Shown in pieces: positions 1 through 5,800 of a stretch of 6,414 nucleotides of DNA. The stretch is from NCBI GenBank assembly GCA_030665795.1, contig DAOUZD010000043.1, positions 1 to 6,414 of the forward strand. The letters run 5' to 3'. The notes beneath the pieces were generated by a model that was not told the DNA's origin, ran no database searches, and saw only the letters and a list, made by a program, of their open reading frames with translations. A program made the position numbers and the translations under genes. Each line of letters starts with the position of its first letter. Position 1 is the stretch's first letter. The stretch is from Dehalococcoides sp. GTDB lineage: Bacteria; Chloroflexota; Dehalococcoidia; Dehalococcoidales; RBG-16-60-22.

Positions 1-56
1 TGTTCGTAAACCTTCTTTCGAACGGGAACGGTCTTTTTTTCAGCCTGGCTTTTCAT
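1..56 (-). CDS. Partial 5' end of a probable GntR/FadR-family transcriptional regulator
   Basis: The leftward frame starts with ATG at 56-54 and stays open to the window edge, giving 18 residues (MKSQAEKKTVPVRKKVYE) plus two bases of a Gln or His codon. A basic leader ending in a PVRKKVYEQ-like string is what commonly precedes the winged-helix domain of GntR/FadR regulators, where the next residues form the first DNA-binding helix. A short AGGA (complement of 66-69) lies 9 bases before the ATG. A sigma70-like promoter lies upstream, and a GntR-type palindrome covers the expected transcription start, as in self-repressing regulators. The winged helix and effector domain are outside the window, so the family call rests on the N-terminus plus the operator. 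Ligand and targets are unknown; the divergent gene at 460 is a possible target. Confidence 0.5.
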   Translation of the reverse strand, partial: MKSQAEKKTVPVRKKVYE

Positions 57-69
57 GGATATTGTTCCT

Positions 70-87
70 AATATTGTATCCAATATT
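70..87. promoter_or_regulatory. Palindromic operator, GntR/FCD type, over the regulator's transcription start
   Basis: AATATTG-TATC-CAATATT is a perfect 7-base inverted repeat with a 4-base centre. Its core ATTGTATCCAAT (73-84) differs at one base from ATTGTATACAAT, a pattern common for GntR-family regulators with an FCD effector domain. It lies just downstream of the -10 element at 89-94 and covers the predicted start point, so a bound repressor would block the regulator's own promoter. A further half-site copy, ATATTGT at 59-65, repeats ATATTGT at 71-77 with a 12-base period. Family assignment of the site is inference. Confidence 0.55.
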
Positions 88-88
88 C

Positions 89-117
89 AGTCTACAATTT
101 AAAATATGGGATGTCAA
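89..117 (-). promoter_or_regulatory. Sigma70-type promoter for the leftward regulator gene
   Basis: Read on the minus strand, a perfect -35 TTGACA (complement of 112-117) is followed after 17 bases by TAGACT (complement of 89-94), which matches 4 of 6 bases of the -10 consensus. The expected transcription start falls near base 82, inside the palindrome at 70-87 and about 26 bases before the ATG at 56. Spacing and position are right for the partial regulator gene. Confidence 0.55.
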
Positions 118-388
118 GAGCTTTTAAGAATTTTTCTTTACGGTTTTTGTATACAATAGCGCTTCCCAGTAAAGAGGTTTTTCGTTCGAATTCAACCGAG
201 ACCGGGTAATTTCAAAAAGGTATATCCCGGATGAAACCTCAGGCGCGCGGAATGTAGTTAAGGTATCTACGAGACAGGTAGCAAGAGCGAGGGCCGAGAA
301 TTCAAAGCTAACCAAATCCCGAGCTGTGTTTAAGTGAGTATAGCCCTCTATAGAATTGAAGCGGTTGCGCAGAAATGGTAACATCATT
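118..388. other. Intergenic stretch with one weak small reading frame
   Basis: Between the regulator promoter and the promoter region of the gene at 460 I find no convincing gene. A leftward frame of 87 codons (387-124, starting MMLPFLRNRF, ending YTKTVKKNS) has a fairly protein-like composition, but no ribosome binding site precedes its ATG pair. The same frame runs upstream only to a TAG near base 430. Its final part overlaps the operator-like palindrome at 147-156. I recognise no domain in it. It could be a decayed gene or chance; I do not annotate it as a real CDS. Confidence 0.3.
146..157. promoter_or_regulatory. Second GntR-type operator-like site
   Basis: TTTGTATACAAT contains the perfect 10-base palindrome TTGTATACAA (147-156). 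It matches the core of the site at 70-87 at 10 of 12 positions and differs from ATTGTATACAAT by one base. It lies upstream of the regulator's -35 element (112-117). Its centre is 73 bases from that of the first site, close to seven helical turns, which would allow looping between dimers. It is about 300 bases from the start of the rightward gene at 460, so direct control of that gene is uncertain. Confidence 0.45.
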
Positions 389-418
389 CTGACAATTTCG
401 GTTATGAAGAACGATAAA
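389..418 (+). promoter_or_regulatory. Possible promoter of the SAF-domain oxidoreductase gene
   Basis: CTGACA at 389-394 (5 of 6 to the -35 consensus) is followed after 18 bases by GATAAA at 413-418 (4 of 6 to the -10 consensus). This would start transcription near base 425 and give a leader of about 35 bases before the ATG at 460. The match is modest and no operator palindrome is visible next to it. Confidence 0.3.
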
Positions 419-459
419 TAGCTGTTCTACAACGCGAGAGCCATAAATGAGGTGAAAAA

Positions 460-1824
460 ATGAGCTTATACCATCTCCTTCAGGAAAGAGAAGCAACCGG
501 TAGACCTATCAGGATTGGTGTCATTGGCGCGGGGACATTCAGTTCGGCTTTTTTAGCTCAGGCTAGGCTAACTCCAGGAATGCAATTAGTAGGTGTCGCT
601 GAACTGGAGCTAGAAAAGGCGATGAAGGCATGTCTAAAGGCAGGTTGGCCCAAAGAGGATGTCTATTTTGGAGATTCCACAGCCACTATCAATGATGGTG
701 CCAAAAGAGGACGAGTTATCTTGACTGGTAACTCAGAGCAATTAATCCAAGCCGATTTAGATGTGATTGTCGAGATTACGGGAGTTGCTGAGGCTGGAGC
801 CTATCATGCATGGACCGCATTGGAAGCTGGAAAACACGTAGTTATGGTCAATGTTGAGGCAGATGTACTTTTAGGAAAGGCACTAAAGGAAAAAGCCAAC
901 GAAAAAGGACTCGTCTACTCTATGGCTTACGGGGACCAACCGGCGTTAATTTGCGAATTGATTGACTGGGCTAGAACCATTGGTGTTGAGATTGTTTGTG
1001 CCGGTAAGGGGACTCGCTACCAGCCAGAATACTGTTACTCAACCCCGGAGACCGTTTGGAAACACTTCGGTTTTTCAGAGGAACAATTAGCATCTGGCGA
1101 TTATAATGCCCAAATGTACAATTCATTTTTAGACGGTACCAAATCGGCTATAGAGATGTGTGCGGTGGCCAATGCTTCCGGTCTGGTGCCGCAAAAATGC
1201 GGCTTACAATTTCCTCCGCTAGAAGTAGCTGGTCTAGCCAATATACTTAAGCCAACGACTGCGGGTGGGATTCTGGAGCACAGCGGCACCGTGGAGGTTG
1301 TAGCCAGTGAGAACCGAGATGGAACCCCTATAAAACGTAACCTTCGCTGGGGTGTTTATATTGTGTTTAAAGTAGCAACTGAGCATATGAGGCGTCTTCT
1401 CTCTGAACATGATTTCATTAAAGATTCTTCAGGTGAGTATGCCGCGGTATATAGGCCGTTTCATCTAATTGGATTAGAACTTGGGATAAGTGTTGCTTCA
1501 GCCGTACTTCGTGGCGAGGCTACTGGTTCAACTAATTTTTTCATAGCGGATGTTACCTCGGTAGCGAAGAAAGAGCTGAAATCGGGAGCTATTCTGGACG
1601 GGGAGGGCGGATATACCGTATATGGTCGTCTGGTCAGGGCAAACGAAAGCGTAGCGAAGAAATACCTTCCCATAGGTCTAAGCCGCGGGGCTAAAGTTGT
1701 CCGACCAGTCGCTAAAGATTCTATGCTGACTTATGACGATATAGAGTTAGATGAAAGACAGTTCTCTTGCCAGGTCCGCAAAATGCTTGAAGAAGAGTTT
1801 AAAAGTACAACCCGCATGGGATAA
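460..1824 (+). CDS. COG4091-type NAD(P)-dependent oxidoreductase with C-terminal SAF domain (DRL-like)
   Basis: This complete 454-residue protein is usually named predicted homoserine dehydrogenase with a SAF domain. Visible parts are a Rossmann dinucleotide-binding start (GVIGAGTFS, residues 20-28), a conserved core with VMVNVEAD (128-135), GDQPALICE (from 158) and GKGTRYQPEY (from 182), and a C-terminal SAF-like region at about 375-446 (from KSGAILDGEGGYTVYGRL to MLTYDDIEL). Length and architecture fit the family, which from memory includes Brucella DRL, an enzyme that converts deoxyxylulose 5-phosphate to methylerythritol phosphate in place of DXR. The substrate here cannot be read from the sequence: a DRL-type isoprenoid step or another sugar-acid or hydroxy-acid dehydrogenation are both possible. 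The start is supported by GAGGTG (449-454), 5 bases before the ATG, and by the family-like N-terminus. It stands alone, divergent from a probable GntR regulator and convergent with iorB. Confidence 0.85.
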   Translation: MSLYHLLQEREATGRPIRIGVIGAGTFSSAFLAQARLTPGMQLVGVAELELEKAMKACLKAGWPKEDVYFGDSTATINDGAKRGRVILTGNSEQLIQADLDVIVEITGVAEAGAYHAWTALEAGKHVVMVNVEADVLLGKALKEKANEKGLVYSMAYGDQPALICELIDWARTIGVEIVCAGKGTRYQPEYCYSTPETVWKHFGFSEEQLASGDYNAQMYNSFLDGTKSAIEMCAVANASGLVPQKCGLQFPPLEVAGLANILKPTTAGGILEHSGTVEVVASENRDGTPIKRNLRWGVYIVFKVATEHMRRLLSEHDFIKDSSGEYAAVYRPFHLIGLELGISVASAVLRGEATGSTNFFIADVTSVAKKELKSGAILDGEGGYTVYGRLVRANESVAKKYLPIGLSRGAKVVRPVAKDSMLTYDDIELDERQFSCQVRKMLEEEFKSTTRMG

Positions 1825-1848
1825 GGAAGAGAAGTTAGCAGTTCGTAT

Positions 1849-1869
1849 TATTGAATTAGCGATTCAATA
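1849..1869. terminator. Weak hairpin between convergent genes
   Basis: TATTGAAT-TAGCG-ATTCAATA forms an 8-base-pair perfect stem with a 5-base loop, 25 bases after the stop of the gene at 460. It is AT-rich and no T-run follows on either strand, so it is not a classical intrinsic terminator. A second, weaker hairpin (AATTGC 1893-1898 with GCAATT 1908-1913, 9-base loop) lies nearer the end of iorB. Either could help end the converging transcripts. Confidence 0.25.
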
Positions 1870-1944
1870 TGGCAGATACCTTCTGAGTTCGAAATTGCAC
1901 TTGATAAGCAATTGTTACTCTAACTGATTATTATTCCTGCCCGC

Positions 1945-2562
1945 TTATCTATTCCCTGTTACTGAGTCTATTCCTATTTTGAGGGCTTTTATATTCAATT
2001 TCACTCTGTCTGGAGAGAAGCTAGCCTTTATTTCCGCCTCGATATCCTCTTTGGCGAGTGGTATTGAATTGATTCCGATTAAGGCACCCAGCATGATGAC
2101 ATTGGCGACTATAGGTGCTTCCAGCTTGAGGCCCATATCAGTGGCATCTACGAACCAGGCCGATTCAGAAAGTTCAATGATGGTTTTCTTGAGAGCGTCA
2201 TAATCAGGATACTGGTCCTTTCGGGAAAGGACGGAAACCGGGAAAAGGGGGTGGAAATTGGTTATGGTGGTTACCTTTGGGTTTCCATACCTGACTAACA
2301 TTCTCAATGCTTCCAGGGGCTCAAGGCTAAGGATGATATGGGCTTTGCCCTCCGGTATGAGAGGACCGAAGGGCATCTTTTCCGATATCCGGACATTGCT
2401 CATTACTGCGCCACCCCTCTGTGCCACGCCGAGGGTCTCGCCTATAGTGACAAAGTAGCCTTTACTTAACAGAGACCGGCCAATAAGGCGGGAAAGCATG
2501 ATATTTCCCTGGCCGCCAACCCCGCTGATAACCAGATTCAAAGGGTCTTCACGAATAGCCAT
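1945..2562 (-). CDS. iorB: Indolepyruvate (arylpyruvate):ferredoxin oxidoreductase, beta subunit
   Basis: This complete 205-residue protein belongs to the gamma-type domain family of pyruvate:ferredoxin oxidoreductases (PF01558). The hallmark strings are GVGGQGNIMLS (residues 14-24) and GETLGVAQRGGAVMSN (from residue 41), and the length is typical of IorB. It is the small cytoplasmic subunit that, with IorA, oxidatively decarboxylates aryl-2-oxoacids with CoA and ferredoxin, giving aryl-acetyl-CoA, CO2 and reduced ferredoxin. The ATG shares one base with the iorA stop (TAATG at 2564-2560). Its ribosome binding site GGAGGT (complement of 2569-2574) lies inside the end of iorA, 6 bases upstream, so the subunits are probably translationally coupled. 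The exact oxoacid (indolepyruvate, phenylpyruvate, hydroxyphenylpyruvate or other) cannot be told. Confidence 0.92.
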   Translation of the reverse strand: MAIREDPLNLVISGVGGQGNIMLSRLIGRSLLSKGYFVTIGETLGVAQRGGAVMSNVRISEKMPFGPLIPEGKAHIILSLEPLEALRMLVRYGNPKVTTITNFHPLFPVSVLSRKDQYPDYDALKKTIIELSESAWFVDATDMGLKLEAPIVANVIMLGALIGINSIPLAKEDIEAEIKASFSPDRVKLNIKALKIGIDSVTGNR

Positions 2563-4475
2563 TACGCTACCTCCTCGCTGACAATCGCTCCGAAGGGGCA
2601 GATGTCAACACAAACGCCGCAGCCGGAGCAAACTGCTTCGTTGATTTGCGCTTTTCCGGTCTCAATGTCCCAGGGTAGTCCAGGACATTTAAATGACTTG
2701 GTGCAAAAGCCACAGTCCTCACCACGGCACTTCTCTGTATCAATCCATACCTTATAAGGATGCTTCCGCTCCTCTCTCATCCGTACCAGTTCACACTTGC
2801 GGCGCATGATTAAGACCTTGACTCCATCTTCTTTTAAGAGCTGAATCAGTTTGTTAGTAGTGTCTTTTATATCGAACGGGTCAGTTACTACTACCTTGCA
2901 TCCCAAGCTCTGGCATAACTTCACGGCATCTATCGCTGGAGCTTTGTTCCCCATAGCGTCAAAATCGGTTCCAGGATGGGATTGAAAGCCCGTCATTGCC
3001 GTAGCGTTGTTGTCCAGTATTACCATCACCATATTAGACCTGTTATGTATAGCGTTGAGAAGGGCGGGGATAGAAGCATGGTAAAAGGTGGAGTCGCCGC
3101 ACACCGCTATAACTGGCTGTTCCGAGCCAAACTGGTCAAGATGGCCAAAGCCTGTGGCCAATCCCACTCCGGAGCCCATGGCATGTAACGCCTTCGTCAG
3201 TTTATCCCCGGCCGGAAAGACATCCAGAGTGTAACAACCAATATCGCCCGTCAAAAAACCGCCCCGACCATCTTTCTGTAATGCCTTTTTGATAGACCAA
3301 AAGCTAGCCCGGTGCGGGCATCCCGCACACCAAGTTACGCCACGGTCAATAAGCAGTTTTGCGGCGGCATCACCAGCCTTGCGGTTGTAGTTTATATCTC
3401 TGACAGGATATTCAGTTCCCAAAAGTGTGGCGAGAGCCTTTAGCACTATTTCTGGCTTTAGCTCTCCCACCTCAGGCACGTGGCCAGAGCCCTTGCCGTA
3501 GACTTTTAAGGACCCGGGTGCTTTTATCAACTCGAATGCCGTCTCTTTAACAAAGGTTTCAAGAAATGGGTCGACTTCTTCTACAATTAAAACTTGGTTG
3601 GTCTTTGACAGGTACTCTTTTACCAGTCCTTTGGGAAATGGCCAAAGAGTCCCCAATTTCAGTATGCCGACTGATTTACGCAAATTTAACGATTCTACTG
3701 CTTCCAAGGAGTAGCGGCTGCCGACACCGCTGCAAATAATGATAAGCTCGGGGTTCTCCGGGCCCCGATACCAATTAAAGGAAGACTTTTCAAAGATTTT
3801 CTCGACTTTAGCCAATCTCTCGAGGACATTGATATGGTGAGGTCTGGCCAAGTAGGGTGAAATGCATTGTGAAGTATCAAAGTGGGCTTTCTTTGCCACG
3901 TGAGGTATATTGTCCAACGTAACCGGGCCACTGGAAAGTGAAAGGCGGGTGGAACTCCTCACCATGAAAAAGCCGTTGAACTCTTCAGAAAGGTCAAAGG
4001 CCCATTTTACCATCTCCTTGGCTTCTTGAGGACTCTCTGGTTCGAGTAAGGGAATACCTTCAGAATTAGCTATCCAGCGTGAATCCGCCTCATCACCACT
4101 GGAATGTCCCTCGGGGTCATCGCAGACCACTACCACCAGTCCACCCCCGTTTTTACCGAGACCGGAGTAGTTCAGGTGAGCCAGAAAGTCCAGTGCCACG
4201 TTTAGGCCGGCCGTTTTCATGGCAGAAAACGCTCGCAGTCCAGCGAAGGAAGCTGCGGCTGCGGCTTCCGTGGCTACTTTCTCGTTGGTGGACCACTCTA
4301 CATATATGCCAGCCTCCTTGGCGGTTCCGGTCAAGCTCTCGACTATCTCCGAAGAGGGAGTCCCCGGGTAGCCGGTGGCGAATTGCACACCTGCTTCTAA
4401 GGCACCTCTGGCAATGGCCTCATTACCCATCAGCAATTCGCAGGCGCTAGGCACTTCCCGAGCCAAACTTGACAT
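2562..4475 (-). CDS. iorA: Indolepyruvate (arylpyruvate):ferredoxin oxidoreductase, alpha subunit
   Basis: This complete 637-residue protein has the normal length and layout of IorA. The N-terminal pyrimidine-binding-type domain carries GYPGTPSSEI (35-44) and WSTNEKVATE (61-70). The thiamine diphosphate domain has WCAGCPH (382-388), GDIGCY (410-415), and GDS (460-462) with Asn489-Asn490 about 27 residues later, which is the ThDP/Mg2+ motif. The C-terminus is a two-cluster ferredoxin domain: Cys583, 588, 591 and 597 (C-x4-C-x2-C-x5-CP) and Cys616, 619, 622 and 626 (C-x2-C-x2-C-x3-CP). It catalyses CoA-dependent oxidative decarboxylation of aryl-2-oxoacids and passes electrons through its clusters to ferredoxin, an oxygen-sensitive step in anaerobic aromatic amino acid breakdown. 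The start has a full GGAGGTGA (complement of 4480-4487), 4 bases before the ATG. It is the first gene of the iorA-iorB operon. Confidence 0.95.
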   Translation of the reverse strand: MSSLAREVPSACELLMGNEAIARGALEAGVQFATGYPGTPSSEIVESLTGTAKEAGIYVEWSTNEKVATEAAAAASFAGLRAFSAMKTAGLNVALDFLAHLNYSGLGKNGGGLVVVVCDDPEGHSSGDEADSRWIANSEGIPLLEPESPQEAKEMVKWAFDLSEEFNGFFMVRSSTRLSLSSGPVTLDNIPHVAKKAHFDTSQCISPYLARPHHINVLERLAKVEKIFEKSSFNWYRGPENPELIIICSGVGSRYSLEAVESLNLRKSVGILKLGTLWPFPKGLVKEYLSKTNQVLIVEEVDPFLETFVKETAFELIKAPGSLKVYGKGSGHVPEVGELKPEIVLKALATLLGTEYPVRDINYNRKAGDAAAKLLIDRGVTWCAGCPHRASFWSIKKALQKDGRGGFLTGDIGCYTLDVFPAGDKLTKALHAMGSGVGLATGFGHLDQFGSEQPVIAVCGDSTFYHASIPALLNAIHNRSNMVMVILDNNATAMTGFQSHPGTDFDAMGNKAPAIDAVKLCQSLGCKVVVTDPFDIKDTTNKLIQLLKEDGVKVLIMRRKCELVRMREERKHPYKVWIDTEKCRGEDCGFCTKSFKCPGLPWDIETGKAQINEAVCSGCGVCVDICPFGAIVSEEVA

Positions 4476-4490
4476 TTAGTCACCTCCAAA

Positions 4491-4505
4491 ACTGTTCCGT
4501 ATAAT
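4491..4505 (+). repeat. Repeat motif ACTGTTCCGTATAAT, copy 1
   Basis: This 15-base string, in the predicted start/leader region of iorA, recurs with one mismatch at 4817-4831. Both copies point the same way and lie near the two ends of the divergent intergenic region. It could be a shared regulator site or a chance match. Confidence 0.3.
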
Positions 4506-4513
4506 CTTTTCTC

Positions 4514-4549
4514 ATTATATTATAATGGGTAACCTGAAAGATACGTCAA
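4514..4549 (-). promoter_or_regulatory. Promoter of the iorA-iorB operon
   Basis: On the minus strand TTGACG (complement of 4544-4549, 5 of 6 to the -35 consensus) is followed after 19 bases by a perfect TATAAT (complement of 4519-4524). A second TATAAT overlaps it (complement of 4514-4519). The 19-base spacer is longer than ideal. The predicted start lies roughly 35 bases before the iorA ATG at 4475. The repeat motif at 4491-4505 falls within this leader, where a bound regulator could act. Confidence 0.45.
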
Positions 4550-4781
4550 AAAACTACAGGGATGTGCGAAACTTCTTTTCGGCAGTGACCTGCCCGAAAC
4601 ACACAGACTAACCATATTGCGGAATGCTGATATCGAATCAAAGAAGAAGTTGGTCAAGAATTTGGTGGGCATCAGAGAAGAGAAGGAAGACCGAGAGATT
4701 TTCTGGTCAACCCTACGGAGGAGCCACGTGACGGGCCTTATAGTCGTAATGACTGCCAACATTCTCTCCGTCGGGACATAG
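4525..4781 (+). pseudogene. Probable frameshifted remnant of a small unknown gene
   Basis: Two protein-like frames abut on the plus strand. ATG at 4525 opens a 28-codon frame (MGNLKDTSKNYRDVRNFF and on) ending at TAA 4609-4611. The neighbouring frame is open from 4533 to a TAG at 4779-4781 (82 codons, with LPETHRLTILRNADIESK and LVKNLVGIREEKEDREIFW). Adding one T to the TTTT run at 4576-4579 would join them into one 85-residue protein, charged in the middle with a hydrophobic stretch near the end (VTGLIVVMTANILSVG). I do not recognise the family. No ribosome binding site precedes the ATG, which also lies in the iorA promoter, so this is either a decayed gene, the tail of a lost longer gene, or chance. 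The opposite-strand frame here (4762-4520) looks like its shadow. Confidence 0.3.
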
Positions 4782-4801
4782 AGTCACCTAAAACAAATCA
4801 C

Positions 4802-4891
4802 GGCGTTGATTTCACGACTGTTCCGTGTAATAATGAAGATGAAATCATCGCTGCGGCTCGAGGTGCTGAGGCTGGTAAGAGAAGGACCTAG
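4802..4891 (+). pseudogene. Possible remnant of a D-2-hydroxyacid / phosphoglycerate dehydrogenase N-terminus
   Basis: A 29-codon stretch ending at TAG 4889-4891 reads GVDFTTVPCNNEDEI followed by IAAARGAEA. This strongly resembles the N-terminal region of D-isomer-specific 2-hydroxyacid dehydrogenases such as 3-phosphoglycerate dehydrogenase, where a strand (gv.vv.vpc) is followed by an acidic helix (.tedEiiaaardAda). The similarity stops after AEA, where the family would continue into the next strand, and the frame soon ends. No nucleotide-binding or catalytic part remains. It points the same way as the downstream dehydrogenase gene, so a gene may have been deleted here. The match is short and from memory of the family pattern. 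Confidence 0.35.
4817..4831 (+). repeat. Repeat motif ACTGTTCCGTGTAAT, copy 2
   Basis: It matches copy 1 (4491-4505) at 14 of 15 bases and lies about 105 bases before the start of the hydroxyacyl-CoA dehydrogenase gene. It falls inside a probable remnant of coding sequence (4802-4891), which weakens the case for it being a regulatory site. Confidence 0.25.
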
Positions 4892-4905
4892 CAAGCTAGT
4901 ATTAT
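4888..4905 (+). promoter_or_regulatory. Possible -10 box and adjacent palindrome before the hydroxyacyl-CoA dehydrogenase gene
   Basis: CTAGC-AA-GCTAG (4888-4899) is a 12-base palindrome lying directly against TATTAT (4900-4905), which matches the -10 consensus at 5 of 6 bases and would give a leader of about 24 bases. No good -35 element is visible at the right distance, so the promoter may need an activator or lie elsewhere. Confidence 0.2.
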
Positions 4906-4935
4906 GGCCAGATAACACTTCAAAGGAGAAGGACT

Positions 4936-5790
4936 ATGACTATTGAAAAAGTCGGCATAATCGGTGCAGGGGTAATGGGGATGGGCATCGCTCAGGCGCT
5001 TGCCCAGCAGGGGTTTGAGGTAGCTGTCTGTGACCTGGAAAGGTCAATCATAGAGAGAAGTCTAGAGAGGACACGCAAGAACCTTGAATCTCTGGTAAAC
5101 AGAGAAAAGATTACTGCTCAGGAAGCGGAGGAAATAATCTCTCGCATAAAGCAAACCACCAACGTAGAAGACATTAGTGCTGCCGACCTGATTATTGAAG
5201 CTGCCTCTGAGAGCATGGAGGTCAAGAAGCAGGTTTTTGTTCAACTAGACGGCCTTTGTTCTGCTACTACTATTCTGGCCAGCAATACCTCAACGTTGTC
5301 ACCCACCGAGATAGCTTCCGCCACCAAACGGCCCGACAAAGTAATAGGCATGCACTGGTTCAATCCGGCGCCGGTGATGCGCTTGATAGAGGTAGTTGTG
5401 AGTGTGGAAACATCCGAGGAAACTGTCCAGGCGGTTATGGAGTTTTCGAGAAGGGTCGGCAAGACACCGGTGAGGGTAAACGAAGCCCCCGGGGGCATCG
5501 TGAGTCGCATACTCAGGGGCTATCTCAATGTAGCCGTTGACGTGCTGGCCGAGGGCGTGGCTACCGTCGAGGATATCGACACGGCTATGAAGCTGGGGGC
5601 GAACTTCCCTATGGGGCCTTTCGAACTGATTGACCTCATCGGCGTGGACATCCACACCATTAACTCCGACGCCCTAGCGCGGGAGCTGGGTGACCTGAAG
5701 TACCGCCCTCATGCCTTCTTGCGCAAGATGGTCAGAGCCGGTCACCTGGGACGCAAGACCGGCCGGGGTTTCTATAACTACACAGAATAG
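4936..5790 (+). CDS. 3-hydroxyacyl-CoA (3-hydroxybutyryl-CoA-type) dehydrogenase
   Basis: This complete 284-residue protein has the usual length of single-domain-pair enzymes like Hbd. It oxidises (S)-3-hydroxyacyl-CoA to 3-oxoacyl-CoA with NAD+ (or the reverse) in the cytoplasm. The Rossmann motif GIIGAGVMGMGIA is at 7-19, with Asp33 after the second strand. Aligned without gaps to the human enzyme, Ser119, His140 (in MHWFNPAPVM) and Glu152 match Ser137, His158 and Glu170. The fourth active-site residue, Asn208 in PGFIVNR, is Ser190 here (PGGIVSR), and the usual Phe is Gly187. The C-terminal helical domain keeps MKLGANFPMGPFELIDLIG (218-236) and the closing GRKTGRGFYNY. AAAGGAG (4922-4928) lies 7 bases before the ATG. 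It heads an operon with the crotonase 10 bases downstream. Chain length preference is not evident. Confidence 0.92.
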   Translation: MTIEKVGIIGAGVMGMGIAQALAQQGFEVAVCDLERSIIERSLERTRKNLESLVNREKITAQEAEEIISRIKQTTNVEDISAADLIIEAASESMEVKKQVFVQLDGLCSATTILASNTSTLSPTEIASATKRPDKVIGMHWFNPAPVMRLIEVVVSVETSEETVQAVMEFSRRVGKTPVRVNEAPGGIVSRILRGYLNVAVDVLAEGVATVEDIDTAMKLGANFPMGPFELIDLIGVDIHTINSDALARELGDLKYRPHAFLRKMVRAGHLGRKTGRGFYNYTE

Positions 5791-5800
5791 GAGGATAGAC

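Noticed and set aside
124..387. 87-codon leftward frame with protein-like composition
   Set aside because: It has no ribosome binding site and no recognisable domain, and it overlaps the operator-like palindrome at 147-156. It is kept only as a note in the intergenic entry.
460..1824. True homoserine dehydrogenase (hom)
   Set aside because: The C-terminal SAF domain and core motifs such as GDQPALICE and GKGTRYQPEY place it in the COG4091 group rather than with true homoserine dehydrogenases, and no threonine or methionine pathway genes are nearby.
1893..1913. AATTGC/GCAATT hairpin as the iorB terminator
   Set aside because: A 6-base, AT-rich stem with a 9-base loop and no T-run is too weak to call a terminator.
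4079..4450. 123-codon rightward frame opposite iorA
   Set aside because: It lies wholly within the strongly supported iorA coding sequence on the other strand and is rich in Pro, Arg and Ser as expected for an antisense shadow. No ribosome binding site was seen.
5299..5655. 118-codon leftward frame opposite the hydroxyacyl-CoA dehydrogenase gene
   Set aside because: It is antisense to a well-conserved protein and has no recognisable motifs.
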